Positions 35,384 to 44,827 of a stretch of DNA of 64,000 bases are shown here, one piece after another. The translations under genes and the position numbers were made by a program. The notes under the pieces are model-generated. The model was not told where the DNA came from. It searched no databases and was given only the letters and a program-made list of their open reading frames with translations. The DNA lies in the NCBI RefSeq assembly GCF_030056665.1, contig NZ_JASHIG010000018.1. One strand, written 5' to 3'. Source of the stretch: Flectobacillus roseus (lineage in GTDB: Bacteria; Bacteroidota; Bacteroidia; Cytophagales; Spirosomataceae). Position 1 is the stretch's first letter. Each line of letters opens with the position of its first letter.

Positions 35384-36154
35384 TTGCCACTAAAAGTACA
35401 ATTCAAGAGAACTATAGTGCTTATCGTATCAGTGGTAGCGGTGGCGGTTGCCATTTTTGGAGCTAATCTAATTCATAGCAAACAAAAATGTAAAGAGATT
35501 AAGGTTGTAATAGAGAGTGAAAACAAAAATCTACTTGTAAAAGAGTATGATGTTCAAAACGTAGTCACTGGAATACCAAGCGAAGACCCTCAAGGCAAGC
35601 CCTTTAGTAGAATAAATCTGAAGGCAATTGAACGAAAAGTGTTGGCAAACCCTTTGATTAAATCATGTCAGGCACACCAAGATTTGAGTGGACAAATGAC
35701 TATTACGGTGCAAGAACATACTCCTATTGCAAGAATCTTGTCGAGCAAAAGTCCCAACCATACTCAATATGATAGCTACTTGGTAGAGGATGGTTCAATG
35801 ATTGGGCTATCGCCTCACCACACCGAGCGAGTGTTGTTGATTTCGGGCGGTTACTTTACGGGTAAAAAATCCCTAAAAGACGCACAAAGTAAGTCTATTA
35901 TAGAACTGATAAAGTTTATTCGTGATGATGAATTTTGGAAGTCTCAAATTACCCAGCTTATTGTTGAAAAAGATGGGGGAGTTACTTTAATACCCGAATT
36001 TGGAAGTCACTTTATTGAGCTAGGATTAGCCATGGATTTAGAGGCTAAATTTAAAAAAATCAAAATTTTATATAAGGAGATTCTACCAGTCAAAGGTTGG
36101 GATTTTTATAAAAAGATTAGTGTTAAATATAAGAATCAGATTGTTTGTGAATAA
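35384..36154 (+). CDS. ftsQ: cell division protein FtsQ
   Basis: A 256-residue FtsQ/DivIB homologue. The start is probably TTG at 35384, leading into KVQFKRTIVLIVSVVAVAVAIFG, the single N-terminal transmembrane helix. The periplasmic part has the POTRA-like beginning (CKEIKVVIES..NLLVKEYDVQNVV) and then IERKVLANPLIKSCQAHQDLSGQMTITVQEHTPIARI, the FtsQ beta domain. Assignment rests on these features and on its position between murC and ftsA. It links early and late divisome proteins. Confidence 0.88.
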   Translation: MPLKVQFKRTIVLIVSVVAVAVAIFGANLIHSKQKCKEIKVVIESENKNLLVKEYDVQNVVTGIPSEDPQGKPFSRINLKAIERKVLANPLIKSCQAHQDLSGQMTITVQEHTPIARILSSKSPNHTQYDSYLVEDGSMIGLSPHHTERVLLISGGYFTGKKSLKDAQSKSIIELIKFIRDDEFWKSQITQLIVEKDGGVTLIPEFGSHFIELGLAMDLEAKFKKIKILYKEILPVKGWDFYKKISVKYKNQIVCE

Positions 36155-36267
36155 GGTTTTCAGTTGTTAATCAATAGTGTTATAGGTTGAGGCGTATTAT
36201 GTAGTTTTTGCTATTACATTTATATTGGGGTTTATTGACTGAAGGATCACTAAAACTTCTAAAACGC

Positions 36268-37632
36268 ATGAGTGAGATAATTGTTGGATTGGACATAGGT
36301 AGCAAGCAAGTAAGCGTTGTAGCTGGTAGACTCGATAACATGGGAAAGTTAGAGATACTTGGCTTGGGCAAAGGCGATACTACTGGTCAAGTTTCGAAGG
36401 GTGTTGTTTTGAACGTCAACAAAACAATCGACGCCGTTCGCAATGCGATTATGCAAGTTGAGCAACAAGCGAATATCGATATCCGTGGAGTTATCGCTAG
36501 TGTTGCGGGTCCAAACATTGCGGGAATTAAGCACAAGGCTATGATTACTCGTAACACCTCAGGCGAGGAAGTTACAGTAACAGACGTAGACCAAGTGGCT
36601 AGTGACGCAGAGCGTACCTTCATTTCTCAAGGTAACTCAATCGTACATACTTTACCACAAGAATACGTGGTAGACTCTAGTACAGGTATTCAAGAACCTG
36701 TAGGTATTAGTGGTTTGAAGTTACAAGGAGATTTTCTAATGATTACATCTCCTACACTGGCTTTGGATAAAACTAAGCGCTGTATCGAGCGTGCAAAAGA
36801 GAAAATGGAAATCGAAGGAGGTTTGGTGTTTTCTCCGTTGGCAGCTTCATTGGCAGTACTTTCAGAGCAAGAAAAGAAAAGTGGAGTAGCCTTGGTAGAT
36901 ATCGGTAGCGGTACTACCGAAATTGCTATTTTCTATAAAAATATCGTTCGCTATATTTCGGTATTGCCTTATGCTGGGGATATCATTACAGCCGACGTTG
37001 AGCAAGGATGTAATGTTTCGAATGAACATGCAGAGGTACTGAAGGTACGTTTTGGTAATGCATTAGCTTCTCAGGTACCTTTTGAAGAAACTATCTCGAT
37101 TCCTGGTATCAATGGACGTAAGCCAAAAGTTGTTTCGGTAAAAAACCTATCTATCATTATTGAGGAGCGTTTGAAGGAAATCGCAGCACTCGTGGTTGCC
37201 GAAATTAGCCGTTCAGGGTTTGGAAATCGCTTGTCATGTGGTATCGTTCTTACGGGAGGTTCTGTACAAACACCGAATATCTGCGAGTTGTTTGAAAAAG
37301 TAACAGGACGTGATGTTAGACTAGGCTATCCAAACGAAAATCTAGGACGTACCATCTCTGAAGAAGTGAAAAATCCTTCTTTTGCAACGGCAGTAGGGCT
37401 TGTTTGGAACGGGCTTCGTTCAATAGATGAACGTGAAGATAGTTATAAAATTTTGCGTAAAACAGAACCTAAGGTTGTACCGCCAGTAACTGTTACACCT
37501 AATACGCCAAGAAAACGCGAACCTGAAAAAGAAGTAAGACAGGGAAAGAAACAGGGTTCGTGGCTAGATGGTCTCAAAAAATTTGGCAAAGGCCTTCTGG
37601 GAGATGATTTGGGCGAAGACGATAAGTATTAG
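36268..37632 (+). CDS. ftsA: cell division protein FtsA
   Basis: A 454-residue actin-like FtsA that tethers FtsZ to the membrane. The start at 36268 (MSEIIVGLDIGSKQVSVVAG) gives the phosphate-1 motif at the N terminus; an upstream in-frame TTG/ATG would add 20 unrelated residues. Other motifs: LVDIGSGTTEIAIF (phosphate 2) and GIVLTGGSVQTPNI (adenosine). A proline-rich basic linker and a terminal amphipathic helix (GSWLDGLKKFGKGLLG) provide membrane binding. ftsZ is not next; the following gene is on the other strand. Confidence 0.96.
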   Translation: MSEIIVGLDIGSKQVSVVAGRLDNMGKLEILGLGKGDTTGQVSKGVVLNVNKTIDAVRNAIMQVEQQANIDIRGVIASVAGPNIAGIKHKAMITRNTSGEEVTVTDVDQVASDAERTFISQGNSIVHTLPQEYVVDSSTGIQEPVGISGLKLQGDFLMITSPTLALDKTKRCIERAKEKMEIEGGLVFSPLAASLAVLSEQEKKSGVALVDIGSGTTEIAIFYKNIVRYISVLPYAGDIITADVEQGCNVSNEHAEVLKVRFGNALASQVPFEETISIPGINGRKPKVVSVKNLSIIIEERLKEIAALVVAEISRSGFGNRLSCGIVLTGGSVQTPNICELFEKVTGRDVRLGYPNENLGRTISEEVKNPSFATAVGLVWNGLRSIDEREDSYKILRKTEPKVVPPVTVTPNTPRKREPEKEVRQGKKQGSWLDGLKKFGKGLLGDDLGEDDKY

Positions 37633-37730
37633 TCAGATTGATTTTTGATATTTTATAAAATCCTTACAAATAAAATTTCTAAAACCTTCACATCTGATGG
37701 TCAACATCGTATGTCGAAGTATTATTCCAA

Positions 37731-39116
37731 TTAAGATCTCAGGGACTTAATTGGAATATACGACCCGACATAAATAGCAATCCAGCTAACTATAAGCCCG
37801 ATAAGGGAAGCAGGAAACTCCGTTTTCCATACAAAATTGCAAATAAACCAAGAGCTAAATCCTAATATCATCGAAGCAATACAGCCTACAGTATTGGCTT
37901 TCTTCCAGTATAATCCTACCGTCAATGGCACAAAAAGTGATACAAGGCTAAATGCTGAAGATTCACCAACCAGCTCGAAGATATTCTGTCGTGAAGTGGC
38001 CATCCATATACTCGCTATAGTCACTATAACTATAGAGCATCTAATCACAAAAAGTAATTGTTGGTCTGTTAGTTTAGGGTAAAGTGGTTTAATGATATTT
38101 TCACCAATGACAGACGCAGGAGCCAATATGGCACCACTCGTTGTACTCAATACTGCCGAAATTAAAGCACCGAAAAACAAGATTTGTATAAATGTATTGG
38201 TATGCTCCATCACCATGTTTGGGATAATCATACGGGCATCATGCTGTAAAAGTTCGGGGTGAAGGTATTTTGCCATTAAGGCAATAAATAAAGGTAGCAT
38301 AGCTACAGACAAATACAGAAAACCCGCTGTAACTGAAGATCGAACAGCCGTTTTTGCATCTTTAGATGCCATAACTCTCTGAAAAATATCTTGTTGGGGA
38401 ATAGAGCCTAATCCAACAGTAATCCAAGCTGTGAGGTAAGAAGCCGATTCGAGTAGGGTAAACCGTTTGGGTATTACTCTAAAAAAATCTTGCGGCGTAG
38501 AGGCTATCACAGGTTTGAGTCCGCCTGTTTTATCAAGCATGATTGCCGTGAGAATGCTTAATCCAATAATTAGCAAAATGTTGTGGAAAAAATCGGTTAC
38601 TGAAACTGACCACATTCCACCCATTAGGGTGTAAACCATCACCAAAATGGCACTGATTAATATTCCCACATACAAAGGCCAGCCAACTACTACCTCCAAA
38701 ACTGTCCCCATCGCAATAAGCTGGGCGGCAATCCAACCAAAATAAGAAGGAACCATTAGGAATGCCGATACATATTCGGCGGCAACTCCATATCGTAATT
38801 TGAAATAATCACAAAAGGTGAGGATATTCAGATTATAGAAAATTTTTGCATAAAACAAGCCTACCAAAATCAAACACAGCGCTGCTCCAAAAGGCTCTTC
38901 TATCACTCCTAAGATACCTTTTTCTATAAACTCTGCGGGAGCTCCCATCATGGTTTCTGAGCCAAACCACGTCGCAAAAGTAACCATCGACGAAAGCCCA
39001 AAGGACAAACCACGTCCTGCAAGTACAAAATCTTCGGTACTCGATATTTTGCTTGAAGCCCACCAGCCTACCAAAAGATTCACCGATAAATATCCAAGGA
39101 TAAAGAAAAGGAGCAT
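37731..39116 (-). CDS. sodium:solute symporter family transporter
   Basis: A 461-residue membrane protein of the SSS family with about 12-13 transmembrane helices. It begins LLFFILGYLSVNLLVGWWAS, then STEDFVLAGRGLSF, a typical SSS N-terminal motif, and FATWFGSETMMGAPAEF. The GLGSIPQQDIFQRVMASKDAKTA stretch is the SSS signature in the middle. Sodium-coupled uptake is expected; the solute (sugar, amino acid, proline, pantothenate) is not determinable. It is transcribed away from ndk behind a terminator and convergent with ftsA. Confidence 0.93.
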   Translation of the reverse strand: MLLFFILGYLSVNLLVGWWASSKISSTEDFVLAGRGLSFGLSSMVTFATWFGSETMMGAPAEFIEKGILGVIEEPFGAALCLILVGLFYAKIFYNLNILTFCDYFKLRYGVAAEYVSAFLMVPSYFGWIAAQLIAMGTVLEVVVGWPLYVGILISAILVMVYTLMGGMWSVSVTDFFHNILLIIGLSILTAIMLDKTGGLKPVIASTPQDFFRVIPKRFTLLESASYLTAWITVGLGSIPQQDIFQRVMASKDAKTAVRSSVTAGFLYLSVAMLPLFIALMAKYLHPELLQHDARMIIPNMVMEHTNTFIQILFFGALISAVLSTTSGAILAPASVIGENIIKPLYPKLTDQQLLFVIRCSIVIVTIASIWMATSRQNIFELVGESSAFSLVSLFVPLTVGLYWKKANTVGCIASMILGFSSWFICNFVWKTEFPASLIGLIVSWIAIYVGSYIPIKSLRS

Positions 39117-39164
39117 GTGTCGGAATTGAGGTAAATAAAATGATATTTAATCAAAAGCCTTAAA

Positions 39165-39197
39165 AAACAGAAGCTGTCGGTCAGACAGCTTCTGTGA
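39165..39197 (-). terminator. terminator after ndk
   Basis: AACAGAAGCTGTC (39166-39178) with GACAGCTTCTGT (39184-39195). On the minus strand the stem is followed by TTTTT, so it ends ndk before the symporter gene. Confidence 0.82.
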
Positions 39198-39232
39198 TTA
39201 ATGTTGCATCTGAAGTGTTACTCAGCAATAGC

Positions 39233-39652
39233 CTAGTATTGCTCAGTAGTTGCGAAGAAAAATGCACCTTCAATAGCTGCATTTTCGTCTGAATCAGAAC
39301 CATGAATGGCGTTTGCACTCAAAGACTTTGCGAAGATTTTACGAATAGTACCTTCGTCAGCTTTTGCTGGGTCAGTAGCACCAATAAGTGTTCTAAAATC
39401 AAGAACAGCATTTTCTTTTTCAAGAATCATTGGTACGATAGGACCAGAAGACATGTATTCGCAAAGATCAGCGTAGAACGGTCTCTCAGCGTGTACTTCG
39501 TAGAATTTGCCCGCCTGAGCTGGAGTCAACAATGTTTTTTTCATTGCAATAACCTTGAAGCCTGCTTCCTCAATCATTTTGATAATTGCACCTGAGTTGC
39601 CATCTGCTACAGCATCTGGCTTAATCATTGTAAAGGTTCTGTTAGTAGCCAT
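39233..39652 (-). CDS. ndk: nucleoside diphosphate kinase
   Basis: A 139-residue Ndk, exchanging phosphate between NTPs and NDPs through a phosphohistidine. The catalytic H117 lies in NAIHGSDSDENA, the family signature. The N terminus ATNRTFTMIKPDAVADGNSG is typical. Length is normal. It has its own promoter (TTG-N20-TAATTTTG). Confidence 0.98.
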   Translation of the reverse strand: MATNRTFTMIKPDAVADGNSGAIIKMIEEAGFKVIAMKKTLLTPAQAGKFYEVHAERPFYADLCEYMSSGPIVPMILEKENAVLDFRTLIGATDPAKADEGTIRKIFAKSLSANAIHGSDSDENAAIEGAFFFATTEQY

Positions 39653-39683
39653 AAAATGGGTATTATATGATTTTTGTTTAATA

Positions 39684-39714
39684 CAAAATTATATCTGATT
39701 ATATCAAGTTCCAA
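39684..39714 (-). promoter_or_regulatory. promoter of ndk
   Basis: Minus strand: TTG (39714-39712), 20-nt spacer, TAATTTTG (39691-39684), about 30 bp before the ndk start. Confidence 0.6.
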
Positions 39715-39941
39715 GGATATTCTTCTCACCATTCAAAGAAATAACTATATGGTTTTATAGGCTTGATATACTCTTTGCTTGATTTTCAAACGATTACCTA
39801 CCTAATATAGCAATTTTAAGGCTAAATCACTCGAATATTTCAAAAATCTCCAAGTGATAAATCATAAACTGTAAACTATTCTCTAACTTTGTGGGCTAAT
39901 TAACTTAAAATAAAACTCTTTTAGGAGAAATCACTAATAGA

Positions 39942-40964
39942 ATGCAAAACTTCGAAGCCTTTCGTGAGATAATCGCCACCCCACAAAGGATTGTGATTAC
40001 CACTCACTACAAGCCAGATGCCGACGCTTTAGGTTCGTCGCTAGGTTTGGCAGGTTATCTCAAGAAAAAAGGTCATCAAGTACAGGTAATCACTCCATCT
40101 GATTATCCTAGGTTCTTGAATTGGATGCAGGGAAATGATGAGGTTCTTAATTTTGAAGACTCAAAAGCTCAAAAGCAAGCCATAAAATACATAAATGAGG
40201 CAGACTTAATTTTTTGCCTTGATTTTTCTGCATTAGGTCGCATTGAAGCAATGGCCGAATATGTAGAAAAAGCAAAAGCTACCAAAGTGATGATAGACCA
40301 TCACATCAATCCTGAAAGCTTTGCTACTTTTGTATACCATGACACAAAAGCTTCGGCAACAGCGCAGTTGATTTATCAACTGATTGTATTGTTGGGTGAT
40401 AAAAATCTCATCGATGTTCCAATCGGTGAAAGCTTGTATGCAGGTATTATGACTGATACGGGTTCTTTTAGACATCCAAGTACCACGCCAGAAGTACACC
40501 GTATTGCGGCAGATATTATGGAGTTGGGCGTCAATACCAACTTGGTACATCGTCGTATCTATGATAGTACCTCGGTAGAGCGCCTGAAGTTTTTAGGATT
40601 TGTATTGTCCGAAAAAATGGTGGTATTGCCTAAATATCGAGTAGTGTATTTTGTGCTAACTGCTGAAGAACTTAAACGATATAATTCTCAAACAGGTGAT
40701 ACTGAGGGGATTGTAAATTATGGTTTACAAGTAGAAGGCATTGTCATGTCAGTAATTATTGTAGATCGCCCAGAAGCTGTAAAAATGTCGTTCCGTTCGG
40801 TAGAGCAGTTTGCAGTAAATGGCTTGGCATCTAAGTATTTTAATGGCGGAGGACATAAAAATGCGGCAGGAGGAAAAACAACAGGATTGGGCGTAGAAGG
40901 AACAGTCGCTAAATTACTCTCAATTTTGCCAGAGTATCAAGAGGAATTATTAAAAGTAGAATAG
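39942..40964 (+). CDS. DHH-family phosphoesterase (NrnA-like)
   Basis: A 340-residue DHH-DHHA1 protein of the NrnA group (nano-RNA exonuclease / 3'-phosphoadenosine-5'-phosphate phosphatase). Metal motifs: THYKPDADALGSSLGLAGYL near residue 20, DLIFCLDFSALGR, the D119-H120-H121 triad in MIDHHIN, and DTGSFRH. The DHHA1 domain has FNGGGHKNAAGGK near residue 305. It should finish RNA decay by hydrolysing short oligonucleotides. It is divergent from ndk and lies just upstream of the FKBP genes. A TAACTTTG box at 39884-39891 may be its -7 element. Confidence 0.92.
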   Translation: MQNFEAFREIIATPQRIVITTHYKPDADALGSSLGLAGYLKKKGHQVQVITPSDYPRFLNWMQGNDEVLNFEDSKAQKQAIKYINEADLIFCLDFSALGRIEAMAEYVEKAKATKVMIDHHINPESFATFVYHDTKASATAQLIYQLIVLLGDKNLIDVPIGESLYAGIMTDTGSFRHPSTTPEVHRIAADIMELGVNTNLVHRRIYDSTSVERLKFLGFVLSEKMVVLPKYRVVYFVLTAEELKRYNSQTGDTEGIVNYGLQVEGIVMSVIIVDRPEAVKMSFRSVEQFAVNGLASKYFNGGGHKNAAGGKTTGLGVEGTVAKLLSILPEYQEELLKVE

Positions 40965-40997
40965 AATTAAAATCAATTTTTTACAATAATCAGAAAA

Positions 40998-41861
40998 ATG
41001 CTTAAAAAACTTACCATGGTTATGGCTGCTGCTAGCTTAGTAGTTGCATGTAACAAAAATCGTGTAGAGGTAATTGAAAATGTGAAGATCCAAATTCACA
41101 ATCATGACGACAAGGCGAAGAAATTAAAAGATGGCGATATCATCACTTTTACTGCGAAAATTTATAACAGCGCAGATTCATTGTTACAGGAGTCAACAGA
41201 AGCAAACCCAGCTCGTGCTATGGTTCAGCCAGCAGGTGCATCAGGCTTTAAAGGTAGCTTCGAAGATGGTTTGAGATTACTTGCTCAGGGTGACAGTGCA
41301 ACAATTTATGTACCAGTAGATTCATTATCAAAAGGTGCACAACAATTGCCTCCATTTATCAAAAAAGGAACAGATTTGAAATATTCTGTTAAAATCTTGA
41401 AAGTACAAACTCGTGCTGATTTTGATAAAGAAATGGCTGCTAACGCTCAAAAAGAAAAGCAAGCTGCTGAAGAGCGTAAGACACAACTTCCAAAATTGAT
41501 TGAAGATTATATCGCAAAATCAGGAAAAACATTCAAAACTACTGCTTCAGGCTTGTACTACTCAATCACAACTGAAGGTACTGGTGCTAGTCCTAAAAAA
41601 GGAGACGTTTGTAAGTGTATGTATGTTGGTAAATTCTTAGATGGAAAAGTGTTTGACCAAAGCAAACAACCAATCGATATGCCAATCGGACAAATGATTC
41701 CAGGATTTAACGAAGCATTGACATTGATGAAAAAAGGTGGAAAAGCAACATTCGTGATCCCTCCAGCAATCGGTTATGGCGAGCAAGGACAAGGCCCAAT
41801 CCCAGGCAACTCAGCATTGGTATTCGAGGTTGAAGTAATTGATTTCACAGCGTCAAAATAA
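40998..41861 (+). CDS. FKBP-type peptidyl-prolyl isomerase lipoprotein 1
   Basis: A 287-residue lipoprotein; the signal peptide ends in a lipobox VVAC (C18). Two FKBP-like units are visible: an N-terminal, probably inactive one (LKDGDIITFTAKIYNSADSL ... LKYSVKILKV) and a C-terminal one with GLYYSITTEGTGASPKKGD, LDGKVFDQS, IPGFNEALTLMKKGGKATFVIPPAIGYGEQG and NSALVFEVEVIDF, which holds the usual active-site aromatic positions. It acts in the periplasm or at the outer membrane to help proteins fold. First of three consecutive paralogues; a hairpin follows it. Confidence 0.93.
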   Translation: MLKKLTMVMAAASLVVACNKNRVEVIENVKIQIHNHDDKAKKLKDGDIITFTAKIYNSADSLLQESTEANPARAMVQPAGASGFKGSFEDGLRLLAQGDSATIYVPVDSLSKGAQQLPPFIKKGTDLKYSVKILKVQTRADFDKEMAANAQKEKQAAEERKTQLPKLIEDYIAKSGKTFKTTASGLYYSITTEGTGASPKKGDVCKCMYVGKFLDGKVFDQSKQPIDMPIGQMIPGFNEALTLMKKGGKATFVIPPAIGYGEQGQGPIPGNSALVFEVEVIDFTASK

Positions 41862-41888
41862 TATCAAGGTTGTAAGTAATTATCCGAT

Positions 41889-41932
41889 AAAAGTGTAGGC
41901 GGTATTCTCGGATACATCTTACACTTTTGTCT
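41889..41932 (+). terminator. probable terminator after FKBP gene 1
   Basis: AAAAGTGTA (41889-41897) with TACACTTTT (41920-41928), enclosing an inner GTAT/ATAC stem. Short T run. Confidence 0.6.
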
Positions 41933-42143
41933 GTTTTTGGAAATCCCTTCATACTAAAGTGCAAAACTGCTAATTTTAACAGTTTTTAACAGCCAAGTAG
42001 CACTATTCCACAAATGCTTGTCGTTATTTTACACTATGAAAGACTGTCTGTTCCAGTAAAGTGAATACTTTATGTTTAGGAGTTTTCAGTTAAAGATATT
42101 CCAAGCTAATTTTTAATCTAACAATCTGTAATTATCATCAAAG

Positions 42144-43016
42144 ATGAAAAACATCAAAAGTTTATATGTGTTGGGGCTGTTTGCGATTGTAGTGCTATTG
42201 AGTTCTTGTTTATCGACGATCGTTTTAGAGGACGACGAAATCGTTAAGCAGAACGAAACCAAAATTCAGACATATTTAAGTTCACAGTCATTATCATTTA
42301 CCAAAGCAACAAACGGTATTTACTATACAGCTGTGGGTGATACTAGCGGGCGTGTTATGACTTCTGGCGATACTGTAAGAGTACAATACACCATTTCGAG
42401 ATTGGATGGGGTGAAGATAGATAGCTCTGTGACAGGAAAACCTTTCCAGTTTATCTATGGTAATAGTACCAGTATTTTTGTGAAAACACTTCCTTTGTTG
42501 CATGAAAGCCAACAAGGTTCATTTATAATTCCATCTACTCAAGCGTTGGGGTCACAAACGTTTCCAAATTTACCTGCAAACTCACCAATTCGTTTGGATG
42601 TAAAATGGTTTAAAACATACAGTGAATCAGCCTATATTGATAACTATATCTTGGCTAATAAGATTAAGGTAACAGCAAAATATACCAATGGCTTACGTTA
42701 TATCCGTACTCAAGACGGTACAGGCGACTATATGGCAAGTGGTAAAATTGCCAAAGTTAAATATACGGGAAAGCTATTAAATGGATTCATCTTCGATTCG
42801 AACGTTGCTAAAACCGATACTTTCAAAATTACCATTGGAGGTTCATCGGCTATTACAGGTTTTCAAAGAGGTGTGGAGTTGATGAAAGTTGGAGAAAAAG
42901 CAACCCTTATTTTCCCATCATCTATTGGCTATGGTACAACAGGCTCTTTACCGAAGATTCCAGGAGAATCACCATTGATTTTTGATGTACAAGTAATTGC
43001 TGTAAGCGATAATTAA
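42144..43016 (+). CDS. FKBP-type peptidyl-prolyl isomerase lipoprotein 2
   Basis: A 290-residue paralogue of its neighbours. Signal peptide with lipobox LSSC (C22). An N-terminal degenerate FKBP-like unit (YYTAVGDTSGRVMTSGDTVRVQYT..) is followed by a C-terminal canonical one: YIRTQDGTGDYMASGKIAKVKYTGKLLNGFIFDSN, ITGFQRGVELMKVGEKATLIFPSSIGYG, ESPLIFDVQVIAV. The N unit lacks the IPG/GYG core, so only the C unit is likely catalytic. Membrane-anchored foldase in the cell envelope. Confidence 0.92.
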   Translation: MKNIKSLYVLGLFAIVVLLSSCLSTIVLEDDEIVKQNETKIQTYLSSQSLSFTKATNGIYYTAVGDTSGRVMTSGDTVRVQYTISRLDGVKIDSSVTGKPFQFIYGNSTSIFVKTLPLLHESQQGSFIIPSTQALGSQTFPNLPANSPIRLDVKWFKTYSESAYIDNYILANKIKVTAKYTNGLRYIRTQDGTGDYMASGKIAKVKYTGKLLNGFIFDSNVAKTDTFKITIGGSSAITGFQRGVELMKVGEKATLIFPSSIGYGTTGSLPKIPGESPLIFDVQVIAVSDN

Positions 43017-43228
43017 TAGTAAATATTATCTAAAGAGTTAGAAATTAGAGTAAGTAATCCTTTTAAAAAGATAAAGTTGTCAGGAATGGAGGTGTTGATA
43101 CAACCATTTTGCTAGCTTTGGAGTCTTTGGGATAAGATGCTCTAACATCTAACTCTTTATTTTTTGATAGCAGATATATGCAAAGCCATAACATTCTGCA
43201 ATTTTAAACCCCAATTATTGTATTTATT

Positions 43229-44119
43229 ATGAAAAAACTCTTCTGGTTATTAGCGATTAGCTGCGCATTTTTGGTGACTTCTTGTATGAGTAATGGCGAT
43301 CCAGACCCAGCTGCAACAGAGAAACTAAAACAAAATGAAGCAGCAGTAAAGAAATATATCACTGACAATAATCTTGCTGTACAACAACATGCCTCGGGCT
43401 TTTATTTTCAAATAAACAATTCAAATCCCTCAGGTCGTGTTCCTGTGGTAGGTGACTTGTCGTCAATTAACTTTGTCATTAAAAACCTTGCAGGTACTAT
43501 TGTCGATAGCTCAAGAGTTAATCAGAAAATTGCTTATGATTATATTTTCGGAGCTTATAACAGCGTGTTCAATTATCCGTTGAGCATCATGCGTGTAGGT
43601 GATAAAGGTAAATTTATTTTCCCTCAACTTCAAAGTAATGGTGATCCTGTGATTATTGAGATTGAGTTATTGAATACGCTTACCGAAAATGAGAATATTG
43701 ATAAATACATCGCAACAAAGTATCCGCAATTGTCATTTACCAAAACTTCTACCGATTTGCGATTTGCAGTAACAAGTGCTAATCCTACTGGGGAGTCTTT
43801 AACAGCAGGTAAAAAAGTGTCACTGAAGTACACAGGAAAGTTGCTTTTTGAAATGAGAAAAGTGGATGCCAATAACAAACTTTATTATGATGCTCAATTT
43901 GACGCAGGTACTATGGACTTTACCGTTGGCGCAAATCTTACAGTTAGAGGGTTCGAAGAAGGCGTTGCAAGAATGAAGGTAGGAGAAAAAGCGGTGTTTA
44001 TCTTTCCGTCAAATATTGGGTATTCAAGTAGTGGTCGTGTAAATCAAACTACTGGTGTATATGTGATACCTCCTTATTCTTCATTACAATTTGAAGTAGA
44101 AGTAGTGTCAGTAAAATAA
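43229..44119 (+). CDS. FKBP-type peptidyl-prolyl isomerase lipoprotein 3
   Basis: A 296-residue third paralogue. Lipobox VTSC (C19). The N-terminal FKBP-like unit (GFYFQINNSNPSGRVPVVGD ...) is degenerate. The C-terminal unit has KKVSLKYTGKLL, a 10-residue longer loop (EMRKVDANNKLYYDAQFD), TVRGFEEGVARMKVGEKAVFIFPSNIGYS and SLQFEVEVVSV. It resembles gliding-motility-associated GldI-type foldases, but that equivalence cannot be proven here. Gaps of about 210-280 bp between the three genes suggest separate transcripts. Confidence 0.92.
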   Translation: MKKLFWLLAISCAFLVTSCMSNGDPDPAATEKLKQNEAAVKKYITDNNLAVQQHASGFYFQINNSNPSGRVPVVGDLSSINFVIKNLAGTIVDSSRVNQKIAYDYIFGAYNSVFNYPLSIMRVGDKGKFIFPQLQSNGDPVIIEIELLNTLTENENIDKYIATKYPQLSFTKTSTDLRFAVTSANPTGESLTAGKKVSLKYTGKLLFEMRKVDANNKLYYDAQFDAGTMDFTVGANLTVRGFEEGVARMKVGEKAVFIFPSNIGYSSSGRVNQTTGVYVIPPYSSLQFEVEVVSVK

Positions 44120-44245
44120 TGACAGTCAGGGTAGTACTCAACTGTTTTCTTTGTAGTTTTACAGAAAATATCAAAGCCTTCTTCTTAACAGAGGAAGGCT
44201 TTGATATGAAAAGTGTAGCCCGAAACTAAAATTTGAATGATTATT

Positions 44246-44827
44246 ATGAAAAAGTTATGTTTTGCAACGAACAATGCCCATAAGTTGCAAGAAATTCAAG
44301 CCATGCTCGGCGAGCAGTTCGAACTTATCTCTCTTGAAGCTACAGGCTGCAAAGAAGAATTACCCGAAACAGGTAATACCCTTGAAGCCAATTCTCTACA
44401 AAAAGCCCAATACCTTTTTGATAATTATAGCAATATCAACTGTTTTGCAGATGATACAGGTTTAGAAGTTGAAGCGCTCAATGGCGAGCCAGGGGTATAC
44501 TCTGCCCGCTATGCAGGCGCCCATCGTAACAATGCCGATAATATAGCCTTGCTTTTGATCAATTTAAAGGATAAAGCAAGTCGTAAAGCAAGATTTAGAA
44601 CAGTTATTACTTTGATATTGGATGGCGTAATTCACCAATTTGATGGTATCGTAGAAGGACAAATAATCGAAGAATTAAGAGGCGAAGGCGGTTTCGGCTA
44701 CGATCCTGTATTTGTGCCAGATGGTTATGAGCAAACATTTGCTGAAATGACGATGGAACAAAAAGCCAGTATGTCTCATAGAGGACGAGCTTTCCAAAAA
44801 TTAGTCCAATTCTTGAAGGAAATATAA
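44246..44827 (+). CDS. rdgB: non-canonical purine NTP pyrophosphatase
   Basis: A 193-residue Ham1/RdgB protein that removes ITP, dITP and XTP to prevent mutagenic incorporation. The start at 44246 (MKKLCFATNNAHKLQEIQAM) matches the family N terminus, but an ATG three codons upstream (44237) is equally in frame. Motifs: ATNNAHK (phosphate loop), FADDTGLEVEALNGEPGVYSARYAG, GEGGFGYDPVF and MSHRGRAF near the C terminus. Complete. Confidence 0.96.
   Translation: MKKLCFATNNAHKLQEIQAMLGEQFELISLEATGCKEELPETGNTLEANSLQKAQYLFDNYSNINCFADDTGLEVEALNGEPGVYSARYAGAHRNNADNIALLLINLKDKASRKARFRTVITLILDGVIHQFDGIVEGQIIEELRGEGGFGYDPVFVPDGYEQTFAEMTMEQKASMSHRGRAFQKLVQFLKEI

Noticed and set aside
44168..44207. Terminator between FKBP gene 3 and rdgB
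   Set aside because: A 14-bp inverted repeat (ATATCAAAGCCTTC / GAAGGCTTTGATAT) is present, but it is followed by GAAAAG rather than Ts on the plus strand, so I could not call it a terminator. It may still be a processing hairpin.
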